From contig LSSK01000094.1 of NCBI GenBank assembly GCA_001969505.1, forward strand, positions 40,433 to 104,432: a DNA stretch of 64,000 nt, written 5' to 3'. Below are positions 52,337 to 63,956 of this stretch, piece by piece. The stretch is from Zancudomyces culisetae (Eukaryota > Kickxellomycota > Harpellomycetes > Harpellales > Legeriomycetaceae). The translations under genes and the position numbers were made by a program. The notes under the pieces were generated by a model, which was given only the letters and a program-made list of their open reading frames with translations, had not been told where the DNA came from and did no database searches. The number at the start of each line of letters is the position of its first letter. Positions within the stretch are counted from its first letter, which is position 1.

Positions 52337-53651
52337 ATGTCTAAAGGTAACGAGCAGGTGTGGGATAAGAAAATCCAGCAATATCACGGAGGTCAGGAAT
52401 GGAAGTTTCTAAAGAATTTTGTGGAAGATTTCAGCGTAACTACCAATGGTCTAGGTGCGCCAGTAAGCGCGATGGAGGCCGCTAAGAACGCTGTAAGTTC
52501 TGTTTTAGTTAGCACATTTCTTTTTCTATTTGTAATGCTAACTAACTGGTTATTTGCATGCCGAGTATTTATGAAGTATGATCATTTCGATTCTGGCAAC
52601 AAATTTTGATGGAGGGTCATTATAATGTGCAGAAGGAATGATTGTAGCACTTGTAAACCATTTCAATTAGGAAAAGTAATATAATTAAATGCTATTAAAA
52701 TAGGTGATAGAATGTACGCATTATCCTCCAGCTAATCAAGAACCTGCAAAATCATCCCTAGCCAAATTCTTATGGCCTGAGACATGGGAAGAAGATAACG
52801 ACAGGTTGTTACTGGGAAATGGGGCGAGCGAGCTAATAGATCTTATTATGCGTTTGGCACCAAAGGGAACCTGGAAAGCCGGGCCATTTGCTGCACAGTA
52901 CAAAGAATATGAGCGGTCAGCCACAAATAACGGGTATACTATTATTGATGGTGGAGAAAACGACACTAAAGCGAATGTTTCCTGTTTGGTAAATCCCTGC
53001 AATCCCACAGGTGATTATATGGAGGTTGACGAGGTTCTAGAGTGGATTTTAAACAACGTAACCAGCGGTGGGTTTGCAATAATTGACGAATCGATGCAGC
53101 CTTGGCACTCCAAAGATTTTAGGAATCACTCACTTTGCTTCCACAAAGAAAAGATCCAACGTTTATTTTCAGAAATGAGCATTTCAGTTTATGTAATTCA
53201 CTCGTGGACAAAGCTATGGAGTTGTACGGGCCTTAGGCTCGGGTCAATTGTATGTCCAAACACAAGTGCGGCTATGGAACTGAAAAAAATACAGGTTCCA
53301 TGGTCTGTTAATCTCCCCGCTTTGGCATTTTTAGATGCCGCCACAAGGGACGTTGATTATTTGAACCGCACATGGGAAGTAACGCCAAAGTGGAGAAAGA
53401 ACACCGTGGAGTTGTTGAATAAACACTTTCCAAAGTGGAGTTGCCATGGAAAAGAGTTTTTGTCCTGGGTTTGGGTTGATACAGGATCGACTGAGGTTGC
53501 AACTCGTGCTGTTGATATTGCAAAATCGGCTGGAGTACCAGTACGCAGCGGGGTTCATGGATACAAAATGCCCACCTTTATTAGATTAGCTGTGCGTAGC
53601 GAAGAAAAATTCAAGATATTGTTGGATGCTTGGGTTGCATCTGGGATGTGA
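52337..53651 (+). CDS. PLP-dependent aminotransferase of HisC/CobC type
   Basis: Two exons, 52337-52492 and 52704-53651 (intron GTAAGT...AAATAG, 211 bp, phase 0), give 367 residues. Class I/II fold-type I features in order: QYHGGQEW, DFSVTTNGLGAP, YPPANQE, LLGNGASELID (cofactor-phosphate end), NPCNPTGDYM (residues 149-158), the cofactor aspartate in FAIIDESMQPW, and the Schiff-base lysine in IHSWTKLWSCTGLRLGS (Lys222). The layout HGG, NP, NP(C)NPTG and SxTK recalls histidinol-phosphate aminotransferases and the related threonine-phosphate decarboxylase group. No presequence is evident, so it is probably cytosolic. The substrate is not known; the tryptophan-rich active-site loop differs from standard fungal His5, which usually ends RLGY. 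Confidence 0.8.
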
Positions 53652-53837
53652 TTTTTTTATTTGGGTATTGCTTCTGTTTGGAATGGCTCGTTTTTATGTG
53701 TATTTGTCATAATGCGGCATAAAGTATTGCGTTTTTAGTGTTTTTTATTTATTTTACCACCAAATAAAATAGAACAAAATAATATAAAATAAATATGGGA
53801 TAAACAAAACCAAAGTCAAGGATATCAGTCTATTGCT

Positions 53838-54967
53838 TTAAATGACCAGGTCATATGTATTTATGTACATGTACCTTGAGAATATTATAAACAATCTACG
53901 GTACCATACGAGTTGAGTCTTGTGCTCATACATAGCCTCTACGGTAGTCTTATAGTTTTGGTAGTCTGAAATAAACATCAATCCATCTTTGGATCGGAAA
54001 AAGTCGCCATATGAAAATAAACAATCAAAAAATACCATGTATTTTCTGAGTATTTGGACGGATTTTAGTGTGTAAAAGTTGACTGGGTTTAACTTCATTT
54101 TCATACTAGATTGTATCATAAATCTATTTTTCCAAGGTTATTAGAGGTTGATTTGAAATGGGTTGTCATTCATGAATACATAATCAAAATAAAATGATTG
54201 TTCAAATACTCACTTGATCCCAATATAAAGTGATATATGGTTCATATGTCCGCTTATCCCTTGTCCATCAAAGCTAAATATCTATCAGTCATATATTCGT
54301 TTAGAGGTATTATCTACTGAAATCCAGTTCATACGCCTGTATAGAAAATCAATAGAACAAGCTGAGGAATTAAGAAAAAAGTGCAAAGGCTGCAAATACT
54401 TACTGTATCTGTTTTAGTACCAATCACTAGAGTCTCCAGGGTTTTTGAAATCAGGACAGGATCCCAAGCCTTTTTCATATCATCCTCAAAGCTCTTGTCG
54501 TCAATTATAACAATTTTTTCTGGCCTCACCCCAAATCTTACGAGGGCACCAATTAGTTCAACTCTTCTTGTTGAACCAAGGCCATAGTAATTTCCTATGC
54601 AAATTTTTCATGTGTGCTTACTTAAGTATACACTTTTGTTTTTGTTTTTTCTTTCCACAACTCGACAGAATGATGGTGCAAAGAAAAGAAATAAAGGGTG
54701 ATGGATAAATTAAGATTTACCTGTCGAAAAACAAACGACATTAATATTCACATTTGGATCCTTCAAGAGGGAGGTAATCGTTGGTCCAAAGAACATCGTC
54801 TCATCGTCTGGATGTGCTATCACAATCATCACGTTTTTCATGGCATTCTTTGTGCTTCTTGCTGGTATATAGGCTCGGTGAATCAGAAATGGGAATTTTA
54901 TCAAAATGAAGTAAAGTCCCATTGAAAGAATGAGTAGAGAAACCAATATACTAGTTACCAGTGCCAT
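53838..54967 (-). CDS. GPI12: GlcNAc-phosphatidylinositol de-N-acetylase (PIG-L/Gpi12)
   Basis: Four exons, 54967-54721, 54594-54404, 54281-54214 and 54123-53838, give 263 residues. An N-terminal membrane helix (VTSILVSLLILSMGLYFIL) is followed by the zinc-site motif IVIAHPDDETMFFGP (AHPDDE at residues 51-56). Then come the STGNYYGLGSTRR junction, the second site in SFDGQGISGHMNH, and the C-terminal YRRLFIIFSRYMYIN typical of Gpi12. Role: second step of GPI-anchor synthesis on the cytosolic face of the ER, removing acetate from GlcNAc-PI. All key residues are present. The 3' end is 186 bp from that of the convergent aminotransferase gene. Confidence 0.95.
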
Positions 54968-56629
54968 TTTCTGTGCCCTTTTTTCGCAAAATCCAAGCCG
55001 TTGCGCTTTTTCTTCTAATCTTTTTGTTATATCACTAATTACAAGTAAAAAAAAACAGATAAAGTCTCCAAGAACAGTGTTTTTTTTTTTAGCTCTATAG
55101 CTTAAAATTGTTTTTTTTTTTGACCTGGAGCTTTTACAGCCCCCTTCCCCCCTGAAAATACATTTGATTTTACTGCACTATGAAAAACAGGCTCGATCTC
55201 TGTTTATTGGCTTGAGCTCCTCGTTTTTTGAACAACCAACTAGAAGCTGGAGGCAATTGTAGAGGTAAAAATGAAAATGATTTGCATACACAGATAATTT
55301 GAGCTAGGATCGCAAAAGAAGGCGTAGAAGATGTGTATGACTTGGATAAAACGCTATCTGATTTATATCAAGATGCAAAATTTTAAAAAATACTCTATAA
55401 CATGCTTATGATATACGCCGCCATGCTACCTTAATGACCAATGCTCCACACTATCTATGTCTATCTTTTCATTCATCAGTATTTTTTTTTTGGCTCATAT
55501 TATTTTTTAGGGAATGGGGAACAAATATACAATGTGCACTTTAGATAAAGTAAACGTTTTTAGAACCCTGGCTAAAAAAAAACACCGCATTTTTTATTAC
55601 GTATATAAATTTTTTGATTGTTTTTTATTTACATACTCAACACATTAAGCACAGCCCATTCTAACGTGGAACGGTTATTTTGGGGTATGCACTATAGCTT
55701 TATATGCCTCAGCTGTTAGATTAGTACCTATACTCTTTAGCGTACTGCATTCACATTTTTTCGCAAAGAAATTTCTAGAGTAATTTAAAAAAACATATAG
55801 ATTAATGAACCTGTTCAAATAAACCAGGTTTGTTGCTCATTTTATTTGCTTCCTTAGGCCATCATACAAAGAGTTTTTACATGGATGCAAAAAATGAATG
55901 TGAACTTACAAGTTTTGGATATGAATAATTGGGGAAATACACTGAACACACAAAATAAGTACAGTTTTGTACTGGTCTAATTGGCGATACCTTTTAGTTT
56001 CAATGGTATATTTTAATCATGAGAGCATAATATTTAAGTTTTACGAACAAAAAACACAAATGAATACTAATATTAATTAATGTGACAAGATACTTTTTTT
56101 TTCTTGGGCATGCATTGTGTGGTGTGATATATTCATATATTTTTCAGGCGACCAAAATCAGCATTGTGAACGAGAAATGTAGAACAAGGTATTGGGCTCA
56201 TAGCAGACTTTACTAGAGTCAAAATAGTTTATTCTGTAAATGCTAATTTTGTGGTATGGGAAAGCTTCATAAAATTCAACAATCTAGAGCTCGAGGCACG
56301 AGCTTGTAATATTATTCCTTATATAAAAAAGAACAATACCCTCCCTCTTCACACACACTTTCACTTTTTCCTCCCCTTCTCCCCTCCTTCCCTCCACACT
56401 CATTTCTCTTTCAAAGAACTATTCTCTTGTAGCGTTAGTAAAAGCATGAATTTGAGGCGCACTAAATTAGAAGCGAGTGGAAAAAGTCTGAGTACATATA
56501 AATACGATATGAGGTGTGAATGATGATTTTAATTTTTAAAAAAATCCTTAAACTTTTAACTAACAAACGAGTTAGCTATCTATCAGCCACATAAAATATT
56601 CAAAAATACACAAAAGGGGCCTAAAAGAT
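54968..56629. other. 1.7-kb divergent spacer
   Basis: The upstream region of GPI12 (-) and of the membrane-protein gene (+). A CCTCCCC-rich pyrimidine stretch lies at about 56365-56395, just upstream of the latter. A 90-residue plus frame at 56251-56523 is low-information and I do not call it. Confidence 0.4.
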
Positions 56630-57367
56630 ATGCTTGAAGGTAAAGCAAGTGAATTAATAGGGTTGGACCATTCCACACTACAGTATATAGAGCATATTGC
56701 TATTTTAGGCACGGGGTTGGGATTGATATGGTTTGGATCCAAGTGCATGCGATTGAGCGGGCTTCTATCAGGTATAATGATCTCGAATGGCGTCGTCAAC
56801 ACCTTTTTGATACTCGGGAATGCACTACTTGGTCTTAGCCTGGACAATAAGGAGAAGAAAATGTATATAGCATCAATTTATATATTGATAAATATGTTGA
56901 GCTTTGTAAAAGGTGCCTCCAGGAAGATAATTATAAGCTTGTATTGCGCAACCATAATTTCGTTCTTCATGCTGATGTTCGGGAGAAGTATTGAGTCGGA
57001 TTCTGTATTCGTGGCTTGCAAATACACTATAATTACCATACTGACTGCGACAATATACCACATCCTTCACAAGCACGAAAAAATAGGCGCTGCGCTATTT
57101 ACACCGCTAATTGGTTCAAGCCTGATTGTAATAGCATGCTCAATTCGACACGAGCTAGTTTTCTTCAAAGCCTTAACCTTGTATAACTACGACCTTAACA
57201 TTTCAACAATTCCTCTTACACACGACTTCATTGTGGATTTTTTATTGATTACAAAACTGACCCTTCTAGGAACGGCTTTTCAGTTGGTAACACAACTTGA
57301 TGTTGAAGAAAATGAGAGTCAAGAGCCAAAATTCACCTTATATGATAAGATTTCGGAAAAGGTGTAG
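56630..57367 (+). CDS. Multispan membrane protein, TMEM198/DUF4203-like candidate
   Basis: A single-exon frame of 245 residues with about six to seven hydrophobic helices between residues 18 and 190. Examples are HIAILGTGLGLIWFG, LSGLLSGIMISNGVVNTFLI and AALFTPLIGSSLIVIACS, followed by a short loop, another helix (IVDFLLITKLTLLGTAFQLV) and a charged tail. The Gly-rich helix pattern and the loop KHEKIGAALFTPLIGSSL resemble TMEM198-type proteins, but the match is loose. There is no signal peptide. Function is unknown. Codon use and the coherent membrane pattern make it more convincing than the AT-rich chance frames around it. Confidence 0.6.
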   Translation: MLEGKASELIGLDHSTLQYIEHIAILGTGLGLIWFGSKCMRLSGLLSGIMISNGVVNTFLILGNALLGLSLDNKEKKMYIASIYILINMLSFVKGASRKIIISLYCATIISFFMLMFGRSIESDSVFVACKYTIITILTATIYHILHKHEKIGAALFTPLIGSSLIVIACSIRHELVFFKALTLYNYDLNISTIPLTHDFIVDFLLITKLTLLGTAFQLVTQLDVEENESQEPKFTLYDKISEKV

Positions 57368-58414
57368 CTTAAGTAGAGACGAGATAAAGCACAAAGTGCA
57401 AAATCAAATAAGCATTTCCCCTTTCTGTTCACCAATAGAAGGACCCTGCACTTGCTGACAAAATGAATTGAGAAAGGGCAATATATATTGGTTGTTTTTT
57501 TAGCGACACACTTTATGTATTCGTACACAACAACATGTTCGGTATTATATGGTGTCCTTGCTATGAAAGAAAACATATTATTCTGACATTATATTACCAT
57601 TGCTACTAGTATTAGTATATGCTTTTTTTTTGAGGCGATTACTTTTACTTTTGCTTTTATTTCTACTTTTTGAACACCTGAATTTGCTCTGTATAATAGA
57701 AAACCAAAATATGGAATAGAAAAACAATTTATAGAAAAAAAGAATATGAAAAAAAAGGGCGTATATTCGTACATATTTGCACATAGCTCGTTTGTAGTAA
57801 CATAAATACAGGAAATGTAGTTAAACTTGAAAAGTGACCTAAAGACTTAAATAAACTGGGAAAAAAATGCTGATAAACTTGAACCACTTGGGCAAATGCA
57901 TACAAATCTCCACAGCTATTCTAGTACATGTGAATGTATAAAACACTCAAAAGCAATTTCCTAAGTTTCCTGGAATCATCCTTCTCCCCACAAACTTTGC
58001 AATGAATGCCTAGTTAATATTATACCTCTTCTACAACTCTACATGGCACACATTAAACGAGTTAGGAAATACTTGCGGAAATCTGATTTATTTTGCTCTT
58101 TTGCGTCCTCGTCAGCCATTGGTCACATCAGGGTAAACTGTTAGTGATTGCGGGAAACTGAGTGGAAGGGTCTAGTAAACACAGAAATATGATTTGTTTG
58201 TGAATTCTGAGATGAGTTTTTGGATTTCCATTTGATGGCTTTTTTCGCTCTTGTATTTCGAAAAAAAGTAGGTGTTAGGATATTGGTGCGAATTTTCTAT
58301 AGATCTTTTGCCTGGTATAATATCACCGCTCCTCAGCTCAGTTTTGCCTTCATCTAAAAATATTGTTATTAATAACTTTGATGATATAGATAGACAAAAG
58401 ATAGTTTTGTAGAA
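57368..58414. other. 1-kb spacer upstream of the kynurenine aminotransferase gene
   Basis: No gene is supported. Minus frames around 57578-57784 come from T-rich hexamers (TTACTTTTGCTTTTATTTC). AT-rich promoter region. Confidence 0.45.
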
Positions 58415-60177
58415 ATGTTAGCGGTACGTACAAATTTATTAGCTCTAACCAGGACTGTAAGAGCAAAAGATAGGTTATTTTCTTGGGCAAGCGCAAGATA
58501 TATCTATTCAACTCCAAATTCGCACAACACGTCTGATGGTAGACCACGCCCATCAAAGGAGTATAAAGAAGCAAAACCGGATGTATGGACAATGTTTAAT
58601 AGAGCAACACTGGAATCCAAGGCGATTAATTTGGGCCAAGGGTTTATGGAGTAAGAAATTCACATAAACACATACACTTATTTAAATAAACTAAAAATGT
58701 GGCATTTTGGACGCTTGGCCGATTTATGGCATTTTAGTTCGATTTTTATTAGTAGTAAGCAGGCAAATATATAAAAATTACTGGTGAAAAAATAGTTTTG
58801 ATCCTCCAGACTTTGTAAAGGATGCAGCAGTAAAATGTGTATCTGATGGGGCATGTTTGCAATACTCACCTAAAAGAGGAAGACCGAGTCTACTCAACGA
58901 AATAAAAAATAGATATTCTCAAAGGTTAGAACGGGAAATAGATGAGGATAGCGAAATTATGGTTACTACAGGTGCAAACCAAGGTGAGTAAGAGAAATCG
59001 TATGGATTTGTGAGATTAAGAAGATTTGGAGCTGAACCCAGTTGACTTTGTGGTGTATTTTTAGGAATTTTATGTGCTATTGGAGCATTCTTAAACAAAG
59101 GTAACGTATATTAATGTATTGCAATCTATTATCACTTGATTCGAATTTAGGCCTTTTTGAAAAATGTATATAGTTTGTTTTTTACGGTTTCTGAGTACAA
59201 GCTCAACCTGAAACTAATTAAACATTGATGCAATGATGATAGACGAACAAAATGAGGCAATTGTGATAGAACCAGCGTTTGACATATACATACCCATGGT
59301 GGAAATGTTTGGAGGAAAAGTGAAGTATGTACCACTACGTATGGATAGTAAACTAGACCCCAAAAACAACATAACTTCTAGTAGGGATTGGAAGCTTGAT
59401 ATAGACGAGCTGGAGAGTAAGATGTCACCGAAAAGTCGTCTTTTGATTATCAATACCCCACAAAACCCCACTGGGAAGGTTTTTAGCATGGAGGAACTTG
59501 GTAAAATTGCGGAAGTTGCGAAAAAACACAATTTAATAGTAATAAGCGATGAAGTATACGAGTATTTATGTTATGACAAGGAGAAGCATGTAAGCATTGC
59601 AAAAATTCCTGGGATGTGGGAGCGTACCATAGTGGTTGGATCCTTGGGAAAGCTGTTTGGTGTAACTGGTTGGAGAATAGGTTGGTTGATTGGTGACCAA
59701 AGTCTGATTTCTGCTTGCTTAAATTTCCATACATATACTTTGTTTTGTTCTCCATCCCCCCTTCAAGAAGCCGGTGCGATAGCATTTAGGGAGGCTGGTT
59801 CACATGACTATTATGCACTTACTCGTGAGCAATATCTACATAGACGAAATAAGCTGATGTCTGCTTTTGACGCTATAAATATGCCATATTCCATTCCCCA
59901 AGGCGCATACTATCTGCTGGTAAACGCTGAAAAGCTAAAAATACCTGAAGATTACCCATTTCCGGACTACATACTCAAGCGAAGCAAGAAAAAGGGGTTC
60001 AAACTGGCTTATTTCTTTACAAAAGAAATAGGAATAACGGCTATTCCTGCTCAAGAGTTTTATTGCGAGGCCCATGGGGAGATTGCTGAAAACTACCTGA
60101 GGTTCTCTTTTTGCAAAACTGACAAGGTCTTGGACATGGTATCCCAAAGACTGAAAAGAACTATACAGTATATGTAG
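58415..60177 (+). CDS. BNA3: Kynurenine aminotransferase / cysteine-conjugate beta-lyase (Bna3-like), mitochondrial
   Basis: Four exons, 58415-58650, 58796-58983, 59065-59100 and 59243-60177, give 464 residues. The third exon is only 36 bases. Residues 1-45 are Arg/Ser/Ala-rich, like a mitochondrial presequence. The rest is a standard class I aminotransferase: INLGQGFMDFDPPDFV, YSPKRGRPSLLNEI, VTTGANQGILCAIGAFL, NTPQNPTGKVFS, VISDEVYEYL and the cofactor lysine in VVGSLGKLFGVTGWRIGW (Lys290). The C-terminal arginine region is LRFSFCK. Role: transamination of kynurenine or 3-hydroxykynurenine to (xanth)urenic or kynurenic acid, and glutamine-type keto acids. Exon 4 could start upstream only through a stop, so the acceptor ATGATAG at 59242 is preferred. 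Confidence 0.93.
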
Positions 60178-60499
60178 TTCACAATTGTAATTGTACTGTT
60201 TATGTATTTTGGAAAAGGCTGGTAGTATTTTTGGATATTATAGGCAGCCATGAGTTATTTTGTATATTTTATATTTTGTTTATTTTGTTTATATCGCATC
60301 TAATAAAAGCGATATAAACAATCTTTTCAATTTTTAATAACCCAAAATAGGCTTTATATTCTTATTTAAAACCCAGAAAAATTGAAAATATACCAGGTTT
60401 AAACAATTGTTTAATAAATACACTACCTCGACTGGCGCTACCCAGTAAAAAAAATAAAAAAAGGATTAAAGGTCAAAAGGATAGAGTATAGGAATAACA
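60178..60499. other. Short spacer with TTTAT/GATATAAACAA motifs
   Basis: 3' region of the aminotransferase gene and promoter of the next gene, both plus. A GCGATATAAACA palindrome-like pair lies at about 60293-60318. Nothing else is seen. Confidence 0.4.
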
Positions 60500-61057
60500 A
60501 TGGAATATCAATTGCTTTGTAATAAATTAGAAAAAATAGAAAACATTGTAAAGTCGGAAACCTGGAGTGGGCAGAGCAATCTCGCGGCTCATACTACTGA
60601 ACTAGAGGATAGATGGAGGGAAACCATTGCAAGCTCTAGTGCGATTGGTGAATTTTTTATAATGTATAAGAAGCTTCAGATGCTTTTGGAGAATGTCTAT
60701 CAAAATGACGAGAGTTTCATAACGGTTAGCGAAAAGATGGAGCAAATATTGTGCATTGAACAGGGATTGAATACTATCGCGTCAATCTATAAAGATAAAG
60801 AGAAAATGGAAGATCTGGAAACAAGAATTTTAGGTTCAGAAGCGTTCAAGAGGACTTGTGCAATAGAGAGTGATATTTTGAAGTTGGAGATGCAGAATAA
60901 AAGCCAGACACTAGAATTCAAAAATATTGAGCACGAACTGACACGGCTTGTTGAGCAATATCAAAATGAAATAAGCGCATTATCTGAAATTTTTGTATGT
61001 ATTGATACTTATCTTGCACAAGCGGAGCGAAAAAAGAAACTTAACAATAAGAAATAG
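60500..61057 (+). CDS. Coiled-coil protein, possible dynactin subunit 3 (p24)
   Basis: A single-exon frame of 185 residues, almost entirely helical with coiled-coil character. The length equals dynactin p22/p24. The heart of the alignment is MYKKLQMLLENVYQ...MEQILCIEQGLNTIASIY, followed by LVEQYQNEISALSEIFVCID. Animal DCTN3, as I recall it, has YKKIEDLIKYLD, LAEEQFILSQVALLE and [20 protein letters not shown] at the same places. Role if correct: shoulder subunit of dynactin, the dynein cofactor. Coiled coils invite false resemblance, so other small coiled-coil proteins remain possible. The basic C terminus RKKKLNNKK is not diagnostic. Confidence 0.5.
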   Translation: MEYQLLCNKLEKIENIVKSETWSGQSNLAAHTTELEDRWRETIASSSAIGEFFIMYKKLQMLLENVYQNDESFITVSEKMEQILCIEQGLNTIASIYKDKEKMEDLETRILGSEAFKRTCAIESDILKLEMQNKSQTLEFKNIEHELTRLVEQYQNEISALSEIFVCIDTYLAQAERKKKLNNKK

Positions 61058-61532
61058 TCGATTTAAATATTGAGGAATTGAGTATTTCTATGCATCTTCC
61101 AAAGGTGCGTGCCCTATAGGCGAATTCTATGTAACTACAACGAAAGGAAGAGATGTGAAGACGCTCCATTTGGATAGAATAGTGGAATGGAGCAATGCTA
61201 GGACTTGCAATAGTGCTAGATTTATTATTTCACTTTTGTGAATGTGTAGAGTTCAGTTTTGTTTTTGTTTTTTTTTGTTTTTGGCAATATTTGGGGTGGG
61301 TGATCTAGCTAGATGTACTGAAGGGACTTGTGACAGTAGATCAGCATTCGAAGTATCGAGTTTTTTGGACAGAGGAGTGGGGTGGTGAGGATAGAATGGT
61401 GGTTTTGTTATAGTTTTTTATTTTGAGCTCAAAATAAAACAAATACGAAGAAAAATTGTAGTAAAATAAAGATTAAAAGATGAATGGAATTTTGAGAATG
61501 TAAGCAAGACAAAAAGAAAATAGAGGAAAAGT
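61058..61532. other. Convergent 3' spacer
   Basis: 3' regions of the dynactin-like gene (+) and CYT1 (-). A G-rich plus strand (TTTGGGGTGGGTG; GGAGTGGGGTGGTG) lies at about 61288-61390. No gene or RNA was recognised. Confidence 0.4.
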
Positions 61533-63104
61533 TTATTTCTTGCCCAAATCACGGGGATTTGAGGACCAGTCCTTTGGAGGGTTATAGACGATCTTTCTGG
61601 TCTTAAGAGAAGAGAAACGGTGTCTCTTGCTCCAAACTGAAAGAGCTAGCAACAATGAAACGATAATCAGGACCTGGGTACCCTTACGCTTGCGATCATC
61701 CAATTCAGGCTGAGCAGCCCAGTCAAGGAACGTGACAACATCTTTAGCCATTTGAGAAGCAGTGGCTGGTGTTCCATCCTCGTAATCAACAATACCATCG
61801 TAAAGGTTCTGTGCCATGGAAATAGCACCACCAGGGAAGTATGGATTGAAATGCAATCCTTCTCTCAGCTCAACACCGGCTGGGGGTTCATGGTATCCAG
61901 TAATCAAGGAGTATATGTAGTTGACACCACCATGACGAGCTTTGGTTATCAAGGACAAATCGGGTGGGTATGCTCCGTTGTTTCCTGCTCTGGCAGCCTC
62001 TTCATTTGGGTAAGGCTTTGGCATGGGATCCGCAAGTATCCCTGGACGATTGAAGTATTCTCCGTTGTCATCTGGTCCAGCACGGTATTCGTACTCTGCT
62101 GCCATGGCCTTGACTTCGTCTTCTGTGAATGCAACATTGACCAAGTTTCTCCAGTGAACAAGATCCAAGGAGTGGCAAGCTGCACAGATTTCTCTATAGA
62201 CTTGATATCCTCGACGGATACTATTTGGTTTATTGTTATTGTTAGTCTCAAGTTGAATAAGAATAGAAGAACAGAGGAAAACCAAGCTCACACATGTGCT
62301 TGCTGTTAAATAAAATGTGTTGCTTATATTACCTGGCGTGATCAAATGTTCCAAAGGTGTTTAGTTGCTGAAAGGGATATGTTGGTGGATGGAGCCCATC
62401 ATCTATCATGCTTGCACTCACTGGCCTACTATACATGTCGTACAACAAGTAGCCTGAACCAACTGCCAACACTGCATTCCTCGCTACCTCAAGTCTTGCT
62501 TTATTGGTTGGAAGCTAAATTTAGATTATCGATTTTAAGTCTTGTGTACCAGGCCGAACCAAATCATGGTTTCGTATACCACGTTTCCCACTCTCTCATT
62601 AAATAAAGCATTTGAACTATTGAACTTTGCCATTTAGAAGTGACAAAGGGGTTCAAAAATAATGCCAAAAATAAATAAAGTCTACTTACAGTTTGTCTAG
62701 CCTTATCAGAAAATCCCTAATTAAAATTCATTTGTATTTTATATTAACATCTTCATAATCATATAGAAGAACAACTTTACTATTGTTCAATCAACAAATG
62801 GCCAATTCGAGAAGAGAATTAGTAAATCTCTATCTGATTACTTTTGTATTACAAATGCAAGAACAAAAGTCCTCACCCCCACCCACTTATAGAGTATTCA
62901 CAATTTATATATTTCATCTCTAACAATATATTCGGAAAGCACTCAAAAAACAAAACAAAGAAGGAGGGATACGGGAAAGTTCAACATAATCTGGCTCTTC
63001 GATCAATTTTTCATCGTACATAGTCGTGATAATCAATAAAAGTCTGTTATTGTACTTACTCTTGCTCCTGCTTTAAAGAATCTAAAAGCTCCTCTCGAAA
63101 ACAT
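61533..63104 (-). CDS. CYT1: Cytochrome c1, heme protein of complex III
   Basis: Four exons, 63104-63060, 62716-62690, 62514-62333 and 62220-61533, give 313 residues, the normal size. The bipartite presequence ([15 protein letters not shown], then hydrophobic [13 protein letters not shown]) is spread over three exons, one of only 27 bases. Heme attachment is CAACH (residues 97-101, with His101 a ligand). The axial methionine lies in [14 protein letters not shown]. Other landmarks are THAS-type [41 protein letters not shown], and the C-terminal membrane anchor ([14 protein letters not shown]) with [13 protein letters not shown] on the matrix side. Role: passes electrons from the Rieske protein to cytochrome c. 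The continuous frame reaching 62354 reads through an intron and is not the real N terminus. Confidence 0.97.
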
Positions 63105-63956
63105 CCTTGATTAAAATAATGTACTATTAGATCACAAATTCTATTGATTCAAGCTATATAACCCTAGAATCTCTTGAGAACTGTTATAGGTTATATTTTG
63201 ATATTCTTGAAAATATAGTAGTATTTGATATTTAAAAATCAATTTCTTTTGCGGGCTGATACAAGTTTTGGATAAAAAAAATAAGTGAAAAAATAATATG
63301 CGCAAAAAAAACAAAAACAAAAGTTTGATACTAGTTTGCTTTATCAAATAAATTTTTATAATTTTTTTTCCTTGCCAGCTTGAATAAAATAGATAATAGT
63401 GGTTAGGGTTGAAGGATTAATTTCGAGGAAATGTCCATTATCACTATCTGCATTTCAAGTTGGCCTATAATATCGCAGATTGATATAAATTCTTATAAAT
63501 ATAATAAACAAATGATATGCCTTTTCGCAGCAAGGCTTTCCAGAGAAAATGACAAGAGGTAGTAGTGAGATGACCAAAATTTATCGAGCTAAGTGCACTA
63601 AAATTCAAAATGTTAGTAAAAAAAAATTTTTTTTATTTTAGCATTTTTTGATAACAAAAAAAGACAGTATAACTTGCAAAGCAATAATGGGCAAATCAAC
63701 TAAATGCTAAAACCACCAGCTGAAAAAGATAATCTAACAGGAAAGCACAAAAACCAACACCACAAATATACTCGTCCATCACAACCGATTTATGCCTCTC
63801 TTGGAAAAACACATGATGATACAAAAAGAGGATTTAAAAGCCTGAATACAGGATCACCACCCAAACTAACACCAAAAAAGCAAACTTATTTAATTAGACC
63901 AGTCAGCACCAATAAAAAAAAGTAAATACCTGATGGTAAAAAAACTAAAAAGGAAA
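63105..63956. other. Upstream region of CYT1; weak plus-strand frame
   Basis: Mostly AT-rich promoter DNA. A plus frame at 63704-63925 encodes 73 residues, rich in Lys/Pro/Thr, with an unusually even composition (KYTRPSQPIYASLGKTHDD). It could be a final exon, but no partner exon or family is visible. A T-run terminator for the tRNA (minus) lies at about 63938-63953. Confidence 0.35.

Noticed and set aside
61533-62354. Cytochrome c1 starting at the Met at 62354
   Set aside because: That frame reads through an intron; the spliced exons restore the conserved [17 protein letters not shown] segment and a true presequence.
63704-63925. 73-residue Lys/Pro/Thr-rich plus frame
   Set aside because: Low information and no upstream exon; noted in the spacer entry only.
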